Shown here: in pieces, positions 1 to 8,567 of the stretch | Layout: each line of letters opens with the position of its first letter | Numbering within the stretch: position 1 is the first letter of the stretch | DNA from: Algoriphagus litoralis | GTDB lineage: Bacteria > Bacteroidota > Bacteroidia > Cytophagales > Cyclobacteriaceae | Assembly: GCF_003259255.1 (NCBI RefSeq) | Contig: NZ_QGOL01000016.1 | Location: forward strand, 1 to 64,000 | Direction: 5' to 3' | DNA: 64,000 nt | Program-made: the position numbers and the translations under genes | The notes under the pieces: generated by a model | What the model saw: the letters and a program-made list of their open reading frames with translations, nothing else | Told to the model about the DNA's origin: nothing | The model's database searches: none

Positions 1-308
1 AGACTTCCTTCTCGTAAGGAGAATATTTTCATACATTAGGGCAGCAACCAAGGCGTGCCGTAGGCATAGCCCGGGGTTTCAACCCCGTGATTTAGGAATA
101 GAATAGATTTTAGTGCTGGCGCAAGATGTCTAATAGGTAAAGGATGTTGGTGCCAGCGCAATGGAACAGGGAGTTTGAACGGAACCATCCTGAAAATAGA
201 ATCCCGATCCAATTGCAGTTCGAAGTCAGCAATAGTAAGGGCCCAAGTTGGAAAACTTGGGCCAAATGGAGTTAGTATAGTATTTCATTGAATAACTATA
301 CTAACATA
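1..308. other. Non-coding left edge with REP-like palindromes
   Basis: I see no gene here. A short palindrome at 72-87 (CGGGGTT, two-base loop, AACCCCG) sits in a GC-rich patch, and an inverted GCTGGC/GCCAGC pair lies at about 115-165. Such palindromes resemble the REP-type elements common between genes in this phylum. Two much stronger hairpins at 240-305 are listed separately. Confidence 0.5.
240..305. terminator. Tandem pair of perfect hairpins behind the DUF6266 gene
   Basis: Two perfect inverted repeats stand side by side. The first has a 10-bp stem, GGCCCAAGTT at 240-249 and its complement at 254-263, with a GGAA loop. The second has an 11-bp stem, GTTAGTATAGT at 271-281 and ACTATACTAAC at 295-305. 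They begin 4 bases past the stop of the minus-strand gene at 309, so a terminator or 3-prime mRNA-stabilising role is likely. Neither stem is followed by a clear T-run, so intrinsic termination is not certain. Confidence 0.5.
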
Positions 309-956
309 TTAAACCTTACCCACGAAAACAGAATCCGAAAACAGATAGGAATTCGAACTTACCTTACGATAAAAGGCCAGGTAAACGAACCATGATTTTT
401 CAAGGTCCGCTTCAGACAATGGTAGGTTAGCCTGTAATTTGGATCTTGAATTTGCTTCTTTTATCCAGTGAAATTTTCCTGTGTCTTGATGAAGAAGGAA
501 AACCATCGCTTGTTCAGGCATAAAGGAAGTCCCCTTTTCTGAATTATCAGCCCAGAAAATCTCAATGAGGTTCCCATTTCGCTTAGCTTCCGCATTTTCA
601 GGTCCAAGTAATGGGCCAGAACTAATTTTCAGATATGCCGGATCAATAGGAGGATTTACCCCAAAATTATATCCCTTCTGTAGAAATTCTTTGAAAGCGC
701 AGTGAACCCCACTTTTTGACAGGGTAGATTGGTTCTGAAATCCGAAGTTTAACACCTGCTTAAAGGGTTTCAGGAATGCATTGATATCCTTGAATCGCTT
801 TCGATTGATAAGTTGAAGCGGTGATGGATGGGTTTTATTTCGGTGATTGGGTGTAGGTAGCCTTCTCATGATTGTCTGCCCATCCAATTCATAAAATGTA
901 AAACCACCCGATTTTCCTTGGGGCCGAAGCCCTCCAAAACTCATTATTTTAGCCAT
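309..956 (-). CDS. DUF6266 family protein
   Basis: This is a 215-residue protein of unknown function. The N-terminus has a Gly-rich start, then an RRLPTP patch, then a Q-L-x-N-R-K-R-F segment near residues 48-55. That arrangement is typical of Bacteroidota DUF6266 proteins, which usually run about 200 residues. I see no signal peptide, membrane segment or catalytic motif. It stands alone, reading towards the paired hairpins at 240-305. The start is ATG. The family assignment is by recognition of the N-terminal pattern; no function should be read into it. Confidence 0.65.
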   Translation of the reverse strand: MAKIMSFGGLRPQGKSGGFTFYELDGQTIMRRLPTPNHRNKTHPSPLQLINRKRFKDINAFLKPFKQVLNFGFQNQSTLSKSGVHCAFKEFLQKGYNFGVNPPIDPAYLKISSGPLLGPENAEAKRNGNLIEIFWADNSEKGTSFMPEQAMVFLLHQDTGKFHWIKEANSRSKLQANLPLSEADLEKSWFVYLAFYRKVSSNSYLFSDSVFVGKV

Positions 957-1284
957 AGTATTGATTATTTACTGTGTTCAATAGTATGGACCAAAAAAAA
1001 CAAAGCTGAGAAATGCTGCAATTGAATGTGCGGAATTGACGGATTTTGCGGAAATATGCGTTTACATTACTCCAGCTTTACATCTACCTTAATACAGTCA
1101 ATATGAGTAGAAAGGCCTAATAAAGTCCGAATTAACCCTGAATTTTGCTCGAATTTATTCTGGGATTAATAAGGAAAAAAAGTGCTTAAAGTTACTTTTA
1201 GGGAGAGCTTTTTAATTCCTTACTTAGCCATGAAATAGGTATTACCCCGCTATGAAAAGAAATTCTCAAACCCTTTTTTAGACG
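957..1284. other. AT-rich intergenic stretch
   Basis: No ORF, strong hairpin, repeat or RNA gene is visible in these 328 bases. It presumably carries the promoter of the minus-strand gene ending at 309, but I found no convincing TAnnTTTG box. Confidence 0.4.
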
Positions 1285-1539
1285 TTAAGGATTTCTTTCC
1301 GAAAGCTTTTCCGCTTTCACTAAGCGATTTCTTTCAAATTCGGATTGTGCAAAATGAAGGTGATTTGATAGCAATTCGAAAAAATAGAGTCGTTGCTCGA
1401 TTTCATCGGGTGATTTTTCTCTTTTGGCGAGGAAAACGATCCAGCCTTGAAGGATCTCCCAAAGAAACACATCCCGAGTATGAGCGAGGTAAGAGTCAAA
1501 AAGTTCATTTTGGTGGTATTCCGTTTCTAAAGTGAGCAT
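1285..1539 (-). CDS. Small hypothetical protein (84 aa)
   Basis: I do not recognise this protein. It starts with ATG, is acidic and amphipathic, and looks helical (MLTLETEYHQNELFDSYLAH at the start, a cluster of Leu/Phe/Tyr at 48-64). Three ORFs overlap here in different frames. This one has the most protein-like composition and is the longest. It has no visible neighbours in an operon. It may be non-coding. Confidence 0.35.
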   Translation of the reverse strand: MLTLETEYHQNELFDSYLAHTRDVFLWEILQGWIVFLAKREKSPDEIEQRLYFFELLSNHLHFAQSEFERNRLVKAEKLSERNP

Positions 1540-1899
1540 GTCCTTAGAGGTTTAGTGATAGGCCTAATTTCCGAGAATGAAAAAGAATAAACTATTCCAT
1601 TGGGGAATGAAAAATCCGGAATACGAAATGAATTATCACAAACGAATATTCTAAACCCGCCAATTAGGATGCTTATTTTGAAGAGTTAGAAAAAAAGTTT
1701 TCAGTTTTACCGATGGGAAAAGCCTTTTTTAGTAAAAAGATTTAATTAAGTATTTTGGCTTTATGCTTTCTAAGACGCTGCAATGGACTGTTGTACAAAT
1801 TCTAAATTCTGTCCATTCTTGTTAAAATTCGGAAAATGGGATAATTTAGTTTATTGCTTTATCAGGGCATTCCCTATTTTTCCAAAGTAAATAAAGACT
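1540..1899. other. Intergenic stretch with a weak promoter candidate
   Basis: No gene is seen in these 360 AT-rich bases. Just before the regulator at 1900 there is a near match to the Bacteroidota -7 box, TATTTTTC at 1875-1882 (consensus TAnnTTTG). A TTG lies at 1854-1856, about 18 bases upstream, where a -33 element would be expected. The match is imperfect. Confidence 0.3.
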
Positions 1900-2304
1900 A
1901 TGAACGAGAAAATTCACCACGGCAGAAATATCAAGCGTTTTCGCGAGATGATGGGAATTAAGCAGGAGGCCTTAGCTCATGAACTTGGGGAAGAGTGGTC
2001 CCAAAAGAAGATCAGTTTGCTGGAGCAGAAAGAAGAAGTAGAGGTAGAATTGCTTCGTCAGGTGGGTGAGATCTTACGAATTCCGGTAGAGGCTTTTCAG
2101 AATTTTGATGAGGAACAGGCTGTAAATATTATAGCCAATACATTTAACAAAGAAGCATTTATTGCAAATTCTGGTGGAACTTTCCAATTCAATCCACTAG
2201 AAGAAATCAAAAAGCTCCACGAAGAAAAAATTGCGCTTTATGAGCGGATGCTAAAGGAGAAGGATGAGATGATGGGAAGGCTGGAAAAGCTGTTGGGGAA
2301 ATGA
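1900..2304 (+). CDS. XRE-family helix-turn-helix regulator
   Basis: This is a 134-residue cytoplasmic DNA-binding protein. Residues 8-64 match a Cro/C1-type HTH: NIKRFREMMGIKQEALAHEL, then the recognition-helix region WSQKKISLLEQKEEV and a closing RIPVEAF. The C-terminal third (about 100-134) is a charged helix, EEIKKLHEEKIALYERMLKEK, likely a coiled coil for dimerisation. Short XRE proteins of this kind are frequent in Bacteroidota. Nothing nearby shows its target. It is the only predicted DNA-binding regulator in the window and reads away from the neighbouring minus-strand genes. Confidence 0.85.
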   Translation: MNEKIHHGRNIKRFREMMGIKQEALAHELGEEWSQKKISLLEQKEEVEVELLRQVGEILRIPVEAFQNFDEEQAVNIIANTFNKEAFIANSGGTFQFNPLEEIKKLHEEKIALYERMLKEKDEMMGRLEKLLGK

Positions 2305-2427
2305 GGTAGAGAGGAGTCGGAAGACTGGAGACTTAAGACAGAAGAATCCATAAGTTTGTCTCCCTCCTGTGGGAAGGAGTCCTAAAAGCAATGAAATTTT
2401 TGCCGGATTTCAAATCCTATGGCAGGA

Positions 2428-2463
2428 CTTCGCAATTGCTCCCGATGCAATCGGGATTCGAAG
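2428..2463. repeat. REP-like palindrome
   Basis: The inner stem TCCCGAT/ATCGGGA (2440-2446 and 2450-2456, loop GCA) is enclosed by an outer pair CTTCG (2428-2432) and CGAAG (2459-2463). This nested hairpin looks like a single REP unit. No RAYT transposase is present in the window. Confidence 0.5.
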
Positions 2464-2852
2464 AAACAAAAATCTCGAAGAACCGAACCCGATGAAAAAT
2501 AAAAAATATTCCCCTTTTTACTTGACTTGTATTTCGGCACTGCTAAAAAGGTTAAGTATCTATGCCTTTGCTATGGGACTGGTATGGAATTGATACGGGA
2601 CTGATGGGGGATAAATGGCTTGTTGAATTGTTGAATGTATGGTGATCAAGGATAAAATGTTCAAGGTTCAGGAGTTCAATGTTCAAGGGTTGAGTTTACT
2701 AATTGTTGAATCGGTGAATTGAGTAATTGTTGAATTGAAAATGCCGGACGATATTTACTCCTGTTTCCGGGATATAGTTTCCATTAGAAGGGTTTAGCAT
2801 TTAGGAATAAAAATCCTTTAACAAGACCTCATAATTATAAATTCCTAGAAAC

Positions 2853-2881
2853 AAAAAACGCCTCCGTTTCGGGGGGCGTTT
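2853..2881 (-). terminator. Intrinsic terminator at the end of the capsule locus
   Basis: On the minus strand the stem AAACGCC/GGCGTTT, extended by GG/CC, closes a short loop and is followed by six T residues (2858-2853). It lies about 110 bases beyond the stop of the Wzi-like gene, the last gene of the long minus-strand capsule run, so it probably ends that transcript. Confidence 0.8.
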
Positions 2882-2988
2882 AGATCTAAAATATTTGTAG
2901 GCTTATACTTTTACTATTCTAGCTCTTTTCCTTTTTACTCTTTCACCGAGTGAAGGGAGGTTTATTTCCATTGTATTTCGCCTTTGAC

Positions 2989-4662
2989 TTATTTCTCTTC
3001 CCTTTTCTTCCAAAAATAAATCAAGCTCAGCTGCCCCATTACACTAGTCAGGTTCTCCCCTTTCGGAAACTCTGGCGTACTGGCAGGGTCAAGTTGCCAC
3101 TGGTAGTTTCTTGCGTGAATGAGTTGGAGCTTAGAACTGACAAGGAGGTTATTGAACTGCTTGTCGTATAAAAAGCCGAGGGAAAGGTCGATCCAAGGTT
3201 TACGTTCTGATTGTTGGCCAAAAGCTCGATAATAAAAGTCTTGTTGATTTGCCAATCGTTCAAGTAATATCCCGACTTTGTTGTAATTCTCGACTAAGGC
3301 AAACTCGATAGATTGGACATTTGATCCCATTCCAATTCCCACTCCCAAAGGAATTCCATTTTGAACAAAACCCCGGGCAATCCCATGAGTGTGCCAAGAA
3401 AACTCACCTCCTAACCCACTATACCGAATATATCGATTAATAGATTCTTGCTGATGCGTAATTTCTCCCCTGATTTGAAGAAATCGGTTAGGGTTCTCTA
3501 AAGAAACAACTTTATTGAAACCAAGGATATAAGCCCTTGCATGCTCTGGACTTAAAATAAAATCTCTCCAATTAAAGGCATGATCTCTTCTACCGAATTC
3601 ACCATAGAATTCAGTTTTATATCTTTTGGAGAATACTCGAAAGAAAAATGAAGCACTCTGATCCCTTCCTAAACCATCAAACTCTACTGTAGTGCCATTT
3701 TCATCAAATAAAGATTCCTTTTGGAAAGGATCAAAAATAGGAAAATAGCTAGCAAAATCGTTTTGCATCATACTACTATATTGTTGGAAAGTACGCGAAA
3801 GCCCAACATGAATTCCTTTTAACCATTTTGGACTATAAGTGATGGTCATGGCATTCAAATATCTCCAATCATCTCTCAGAGGCCTAAAAAATCTTTCATT
3901 TAATTCCTGATTTTGAAGAGGGGCAATTCCTGAATTCGTGAGTTTACCAACAATAATCTGACCTTCGAAACTACCCAGGAAAGTTTTGGCAGGTTTCGTT
4001 GTATTAAATGTCAAATGCGGAAACCCACTTGCATTATTGGAAAAAGTTAAAGAATTAAACTGACCTGGTCCCCACCAGATATTTTGAGTAGACCCCCCTA
4101 TTTCAAAAGCTCCGAATTGGAAAGTCAGCTTTGATTGACCCCACCAAAACTTTGAATAAATATCGGTACCAAATCTTTCTGGGTGATCACCAACATTAAG
4201 TGTATGAAATCTATCTCGAATTTCTTGATCTGATAAATTTTCACCGAAGCCTTGGAAATCGTTGTTCGATGCCCAGATAAATTCAGGTTGGAATTGAAAA
4301 CTGACAAATTTAAATTTTGCATGTATCCCAGTTGAGACATATTGTTGGAATCCCACATTCGGAACCATGCCATAATTCCCCCAACCATACGGCCTTTGGG
4401 TATTAATTCGAATAGTAGTAATTAAAGGAATAGTATTAACTTCTATTCCATATTTACTTAATCCAACAGGATCATAAAAAGGCAAAACTGAATCAAAAGA
4501 TACAGAAGTATTTGGTCTTAAAAGAAATGAACTTGTTGTAGAATCCTTGAGCAACTGATTGATTCTTGTTCTTTCTTCAAGAACTGGAAAACCAGCAGGT
4601 ATTCCTTGAGCAAGAATTACCTGAGTTAAAAGGGAGAAAATAAGAAAAATAAAAATTCTCAA
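2989..4662 (-). CDS. Capsule assembly Wzi-family outer-membrane protein
   Basis: This 557-residue outer-membrane beta-barrel is likely to help anchor or assemble the capsule at the cell surface. A signal peptide is clear (residues 1-18, ending VILAQG). The rest alternates aromatic and polar residues as in barrel strands and contains GGSTQNIWWGPGQFNSL near residue 190, a Wzi-family trait. The C-terminus ends in aromatic-rich strand sequence (LIYFWKK). The start is TTG and overlaps the upstream glycosyltransferase stop by four bases. It is the last gene of the polysaccharide run and is followed by a terminator. Bacteroidota Wzi-like proteins are longer than the E. coli type and share mainly the fold. 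Confidence 0.8.
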   Translation of the reverse strand: MRIFIFLIFSLLTQVILAQGIPAGFPVLEERTRINQLLKDSTTSSFLLRPNTSVSFDSVLPFYDPVGLSKYGIEVNTIPLITTIRINTQRPYGWGNYGMVPNVGFQQYVSTGIHAKFKFVSFQFQPEFIWASNNDFQGFGENLSDQEIRDRFHTLNVGDHPERFGTDIYSKFWWGQSKLTFQFGAFEIGGSTQNIWWGPGQFNSLTFSNNASGFPHLTFNTTKPAKTFLGSFEGQIIVGKLTNSGIAPLQNQELNERFFRPLRDDWRYLNAMTITYSPKWLKGIHVGLSRTFQQYSSMMQNDFASYFPIFDPFQKESLFDENGTTVEFDGLGRDQSASFFFRVFSKRYKTEFYGEFGRRDHAFNWRDFILSPEHARAYILGFNKVVSLENPNRFLQIRGEITHQQESINRYIRYSGLGGEFSWHTHGIARGFVQNGIPLGVGIGMGSNVQSIEFALVENYNKVGILLERLANQQDFYYRAFGQQSERKPWIDLSLGFLYDKQFNNLLVSSKLQLIHARNYQWQLDPASTPEFPKGENLTSVMGQLSLIYFWKKREEK

Positions 4663-5414
4663 AACAGGCTAGGAAATAATTCTAAAATTTTCTTAAAATA
4701 GCGGGAATACAACCAAAAGTAATTGGTTTTAAGTCCATTTTCTTTACAAGCTCTTAAATCCTCTTGATTAATAATCCAATTGCTTTTCCATGATTTGGTA
4801 CTCAAACCGCCAGTTCGCATTTTCATTAAATCGATGGGCAGATAATGATAGCTCAATTTGTGTTTATACAGAAAACGAACTAACAATTCAAAGTCAGCAG
4901 CGATTTTATAGTCAGTTTTATAATAACCAAACTTCTCGAAGTTACTCTTAAAAGTAAAAAAAGTAGGATGAGCGGGCATCAATCCTTTTCTAAATTTTTC
5001 GGGTGAAAACCTTCCGGAACGATAGTATCGTACTGTCTTTTCCAAATTTGATGGATCAACAAAACGGACATCAGCATATACACATTCTGTTTTATAATCT
5101 CTAAATGCATTAACTATTTGTGAAATAGAATCTGATCTATGATAAAAATCATCAGAATTAATTATACCGACAATATCTCCAGAAGCCATTCTTATACCTT
5201 TATTCATGGCATCATATAACCCCTTGTCCGGCTCGGAAATCCAATTGCTAATACTTTTAGAATTTTTTCTTACAATAGCCACGGTATCATCAATAGAATT
5301 ACCATCTATCACTAAGTACTCAATATCTGAGTAATCCTGAAATTCCAAACTATCGATCGTATCTTGAAGAGTAGCCGCAGAGTTATACGTAACAGTGATA
5401 ATACTTACTTTCAT
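4659..5414 (-). CDS. Glycosyltransferase family 2 (WcaA-like)
   Basis: This is a 251-residue GT-A fold enzyme that should add one sugar to the lipid-linked repeat unit at the inner face of the membrane. It begins VSIITVTYNSAATL, has the nucleotide-binding DGNSIDDT at 37-44, the EPDKGLYDAMNKG segment at 61-73 and the metal-binding NSDD at 86-89. The EPDKGxYDAMNKG signature is typical of short GT2 enzymes of polysaccharide loci. No membrane segment is seen. Donor and acceptor cannot be read from sequence. The start is ATG. It is translationally coupled to the Wzi-like gene. Confidence 0.88.
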   Translation of the reverse strand: MKVSIITVTYNSAATLQDTIDSLEFQDYSDIEYLVIDGNSIDDTVAIVRKNSKSISNWISEPDKGLYDAMNKGIRMASGDIVGIINSDDFYHRSDSISQIVNAFRDYKTECVYADVRFVDPSNLEKTVRYYRSGRFSPEKFRKGLMPAHPTFFTFKSNFEKFGYYKTDYKIAADFELLVRFLYKHKLSYHYLPIDLMKMRTGGLSTKSWKSNWIINQEDLRACKENGLKTNYFWLYSRYFKKILELFPSLF

Positions 5415-5422
5415 TATACTTC

Positions 5423-6061
5423 CTAATTAGAACTGCTGTCTTTAATAAAATCTGAAACTCTAGACAATAGATCCAAATTTACGTCTTTTGAAAATAAACC
5501 CATTGAAGCACATTTCTTTAAGGTTTCAATGGAACACTCCCACCATTTTAACTCCAATAATTTCGCTATAATGTCAGAACTGAATCTCATTTTAATGACT
5601 TTTGCAGGAACACCCCCAACTATTGAATAAGGAGAAACGTCTTTCGTAACTAGCGAGTGCGCTCCAATAATTGCCCCATCACCAATAGTAATACCATCCA
5701 AAATCGTAACATTGGCACCTATCCACACATCACTACCGATTGAAATTGGTAAATGTTCCTCAAAACCTGAGTCATTAGAAGTCCAAGATTCTTTTAATGG
5801 ATTAAGCGCAGAATATAAAACAGGGTTGGTAGATATAAAATTTGTAGGATGTCTACCCAATCCCATTTTTGAATTTTGCCCTATAGAGCAAAACTTACCA
5901 ATTTTTGTGTTATTAATTTTTGAAAAATAACTTACATAGCTATAACTTCCAAGATAGGAATTGCTAACAACTGAAAATGGATATACCACCGCGCTGCTTT
6001 CTATGGTGCTATTCTTAGATATAGAAAAAAAATTGAAAAAAAATCTTAAAAATGAATGCAT
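5423..6061 (-). CDS. CatB-type hexapeptide O-acetyltransferase
   Basis: This protein has a left-handed beta-helix and probably acetylates a sugar of the polysaccharide with acetyl-CoA. Hexapeptide turns run from IGKFCSIG to VWIGANVTILDGITIGDGAIIGAHSLV, followed by the VGGVPAKVIKMRF closing motif. The loop GRHPT supplies the His used in xenobiotic-acetyltransferase-like enzymes, and the C-terminal WW helix is typical of the group. An upstream TTG at 6097 would add 12 residues. I prefer the ATG at 6061 (MHSFLRFFF). It lies 9 bases before the next gene of the run. Confidence 0.85.
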   Translation of the reverse strand: MHSFLRFFFNFFSISKNSTIESSAVVYPFSVVSNSYLGSYSYVSYFSKINNTKIGKFCSIGQNSKMGLGRHPTNFISTNPVLYSALNPLKESWTSNDSGFEEHLPISIGSDVWIGANVTILDGITIGDGAIIGAHSLVTKDVSPYSIVGGVPAKVIKMRFSSDIIAKLLELKWWECSIETLKKCASMGLFSKDVNLDLLSRVSDFIKDSSSN

Positions 6062-6106
6062 GAGAAAATTATTTATAAAGCTTGACAAGAAATACAAAAC
6101 AAAATA

Positions 6107-7264
6107 CTAATCAATATCAATAGATTTTTTGGCAATGTTCTCATAGGAAAATAATACATAATTTTTTGAAGCGAGCTCGCTCAATAGTTTCTTATTATTG
6201 TAACACTCTAATATATACTTCCTAAGGTTATAACTTGATGTCGACTCTAAGGCTATGATACTTTTATTCACCTCCAAATGATGGAATCCTGACCACTTCT
6301 TTATTATTACAGGAACTCCTATACCTATTGTCTGCTCCCATAACACGGAATGAGTACCTGGATAGACAGCTAAATCAGACGCAAACAAATATTTATAAAT
6401 TTCTGAAGAATTTTGCCATCCTAAATAACATATTCTTCTATCGCTAGCAACTAAATCAAAAAATTGGTTTTCAAAATCCTTCATTATCGCACCAAAAACC
6501 AATAGTCTAAAATTTTTGGCGTTGACAGAAGTAAACGCTTTTAATAATTGGTCCACTTTTTTATGTGAATCTATTTTACCTCCTGAAATAATCACATAAT
6601 CATCATCATTAAATCCCAACTTTTCACGGTAACTCCGCCTATGTAAATCTTTATGAGCAAAATCCGCATTATCTAGATCTACACCCATTATCAAAGTATC
6701 GATTTTAAGTCTGTTGATTTTATAAACTTCCTCTAAAAAATCAGAACGGGAGGGAGTCACACCCCAGAATCTAGTGACATATGGCTCCAATCTTTTAATA
6801 ACAAACCTCCATACAATCTTGTGTAAAATATTCTTTGAAAACCAAGTCCTAGCACTATTAATGTAGTCCGCATGATTATCTACAAATATTTTAACATTCG
6901 GATTTACTAACTTGTACTTTCTTACTATATCAATATCTAAGAATTGGCCTCCATGTAGAAAAACAATATCAGGTTTTTCGTCAAATAGCCGATACTCGAA
7001 ATTTGAATACCTACGAAGTATCTTATTGAAATAAAAGAGGAAATTCTTAAATTTTAATCGAATAACCCTTATACCGTCGGAAGAAATATATTCTGTTTCC
7101 ATCTGTTCCAATAAACAGGGTTGACCTTGACTATCAAAAGAGACTGTTGACGCAATAATGACTACATCAAATAAAAGTTTCTTATGATACTTAGGCAAAA
7201 TATTTTCCTGGTAAGAATAATTATCAATATAGAAACTTGCTAAACATATATGAGCTATTTTCAC
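6107..7264 (-). CDS. Glycosyltransferase, GT4/GT-B type
   Basis: This 385-residue protein probably transfers a sugar to the capsule repeat unit. The N-terminal half reads like a GT4 acceptor domain (KIAHICLASFYIDN at the start, VFLHGGQF in the middle). The C-terminal half has VIISGGKIDSHKKVDQLLKAF and a nucleotide-sugar region EQTIGIGVPVIIKKW. The usual E-x7-E motif is weak, so the exact family is less sure than for the second GT4 of this locus. The start is GTG. It ends 46 bases before the CatB ATG. Confidence 0.72.
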   Translation of the reverse strand: MKIAHICLASFYIDNYSYQENILPKYHKKLLFDVVIIASTVSFDSQGQPCLLEQMETEYISSDGIRVIRLKFKNFLFYFNKILRRYSNFEYRLFDEKPDIVFLHGGQFLDIDIVRKYKLVNPNVKIFVDNHADYINSARTWFSKNILHKIVWRFVIKRLEPYVTRFWGVTPSRSDFLEEVYKINRLKIDTLIMGVDLDNADFAHKDLHRRSYREKLGFNDDDYVIISGGKIDSHKKVDQLLKAFTSVNAKNFRLLVFGAIMKDFENQFFDLVASDRRICYLGWQNSSEIYKYLFASDLAVYPGTHSVLWEQTIGIGVPVIIKKWSGFHHLEVNKSIIALESTSSYNLRKYILECYNNKKLLSELASKNYVLFSYENIAKKSIDID

Positions 7265-7415
7265 AACAAATTATGATAAAAATTAATAACCAATAAATAT
7301 AAATAAACCACGTAATGAACTTAATAAAAATTATAAAGTTTTAAGAAAAATAACAAATAATAAAAACAACTTACTATTTAAAAATATCAATAAAAAATAA
7401 ATCTCAGATCAAAAT
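7265..7415. other. Very AT-rich gap inside the capsule locus
   Basis: These 151 bases are almost entirely A and T and hold no ORF or stable hairpin. They separate the polymerase from the next glycosyltransferase and mark the lowest-GC point of the locus. An internal promoter here is possible but no box is clear. Confidence 0.35.
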
Positions 7416-8567
7416 TTAACGATCAAAATAAAATTGATACCAAATATTCGAATCAACATTAGCCGTAATAATGTTTAAGTAAAATATAGAAATGAAAGTC
7501 AAAATTAACACATAAGCAAAGCCCTTAGTATACAGTGAATTTTTAAATAAATAAAATAAAAAATAAGAATATACTATACTTTCAAAAATAAAGAAGTAAC
7601 GAAATGGTCTCGTGATAACTATCGATCCTACTGGAAAAATATTTTCAGTTAGTAATCCAATAAAAAACAATGAATAGATTATTAAAAACCATTTACTATA
7701 AAAGTAATCCTTTAATTTCTTACTATTAAAAATTACCAACGTATTTAATAATAATCTAAAATAATAGGCAATTCCAGAACCACCAACGGTTGATGAAGCC
7801 TCCTCTTGAAACCTTTCCATTGAATAATCATATAATCCGCCCGATATTTCTGATTGATAAAATTCAATTACCGGAGCAACTCTAGCCAAAAAGGAGTTAA
7901 ACAAATACTGAATAACAAAAGCCGTCAAAAACAACATCAATTGAATTCTAATACTCCTAAAATAATCTTTACCATTTTTTAAAAAAAAATATAATGGAAT
8001 TAAAATAATAGCACTTGTATGAAAACCTATAGACAATAAACAAAAACCAAAGTACATCCATAACTTTTCCTTTTCGATAAAATTAAGTGCATATATCCAT
8101 ATACACATAGCTATCGATTGACGAATTCCATTCATCCAAAATAGCCAGTCACCATTTGCAAAAATAAAGAACAGCAATAAAGGAAGCACAAAAGCATCTC
8201 TTTTGAACGCTAATACAAAAAATGTGATATTTAAAAAAGCCAAAAAGGAAAAATAAATGGTAAAATGAAAATTCAAGCTATTAAACAACTCTCTAATCCA
8301 AACAAAAAATACCTCTCCCTTTCCGACATCAATATTATAAAAATATCCCTCGTAATAGGTTAAATAATCGGCTCCTACCTTATAACGCAAACCCATAACC
8401 AAAGAAAAAATACAAATAATTAAAATCAAGTATATTCGCTTACTATCGTTAGAAACTCTAGTATTAAAATAAGCATACTGATGACTTCGTTGCAGGGAGT
8501 ATAGCCAAGCAAATGCAACCATTACTGCCACTAATATACTATAAACTATTAGACTTTGAAAAACCAT
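7416..8567 (-). CDS. EpsG-family (Wzy-type) polysaccharide polymerase
   Basis: This 383-residue polytopic membrane protein has about ten hydrophobic segments from residue 5 to 375. The motif MGLRYKVGADYLTYYEGY near residues 58-75 is the hallmark of EpsG proteins, and NGIRQSIAMCIWIYAL near 145 and GFHTSAI near 180 are also conserved in the family. It should polymerise repeat units on the periplasmic side, acting with the Wzx flippase and the Wzc-like regulator. The start is ATG. Its 5-prime end overlaps the 3-prime end of the upstream GT2 by 29 bases. It is the only polymerase candidate in the window. Confidence 0.85.
   Translation of the reverse strand: MVFQSLIVYSILVAVMVAFAWLYSLQRSHQYAYFNTRVSNDSKRIYLILIICIFSLVMGLRYKVGADYLTYYEGYFYNIDVGKGEVFFVWIRELFNSLNFHFTIYFSFLAFLNITFFVLAFKRDAFVLPLLLFFIFANGDWLFWMNGIRQSIAMCIWIYALNFIEKEKLWMYFGFCLLSIGFHTSAIILIPLYFFLKNGKDYFRSIRIQLMLFLTAFVIQYLFNSFLARVAPVIEFYQSEISGGLYDYSMERFQEEASSTVGGSGIAYYFRLLLNTLVIFNSKKLKDYFYSKWFLIIYSLFFIGLLTENIFPVGSIVITRPFRYFFIFESIVYSYFLFYLFKNSLYTKGFAYVLILTFISIFYLNIITANVDSNIWYQFYFDR

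Larger units (their letters stand above)
2305..2988. other. Repeat-rich intergenic stretch
   Basis: These 684 bases hold no supported gene. They contain a REP-like palindrome (2428-2463), a low-complexity patch at about 2615-2745 built from short words such as TTGAATTGTTGAA and GTTCAAGGTTCA, and the capsule-locus terminator at 2853-2881. The GTTCAAGG words recur between capsule genes further right and inside gmd. Confidence 0.6.

Noticed and set aside
271..305. Integron attC site
   Set aside because: The palindrome has GTT and AAC ends, but the conserved core-site bases and the bulged two-box layout are missing, and there is no integrase.
2369..2593. 74-residue plus-strand ORF
   Set aside because: It runs across a REP-like palindrome and low-complexity DNA and has no protein-like pattern.
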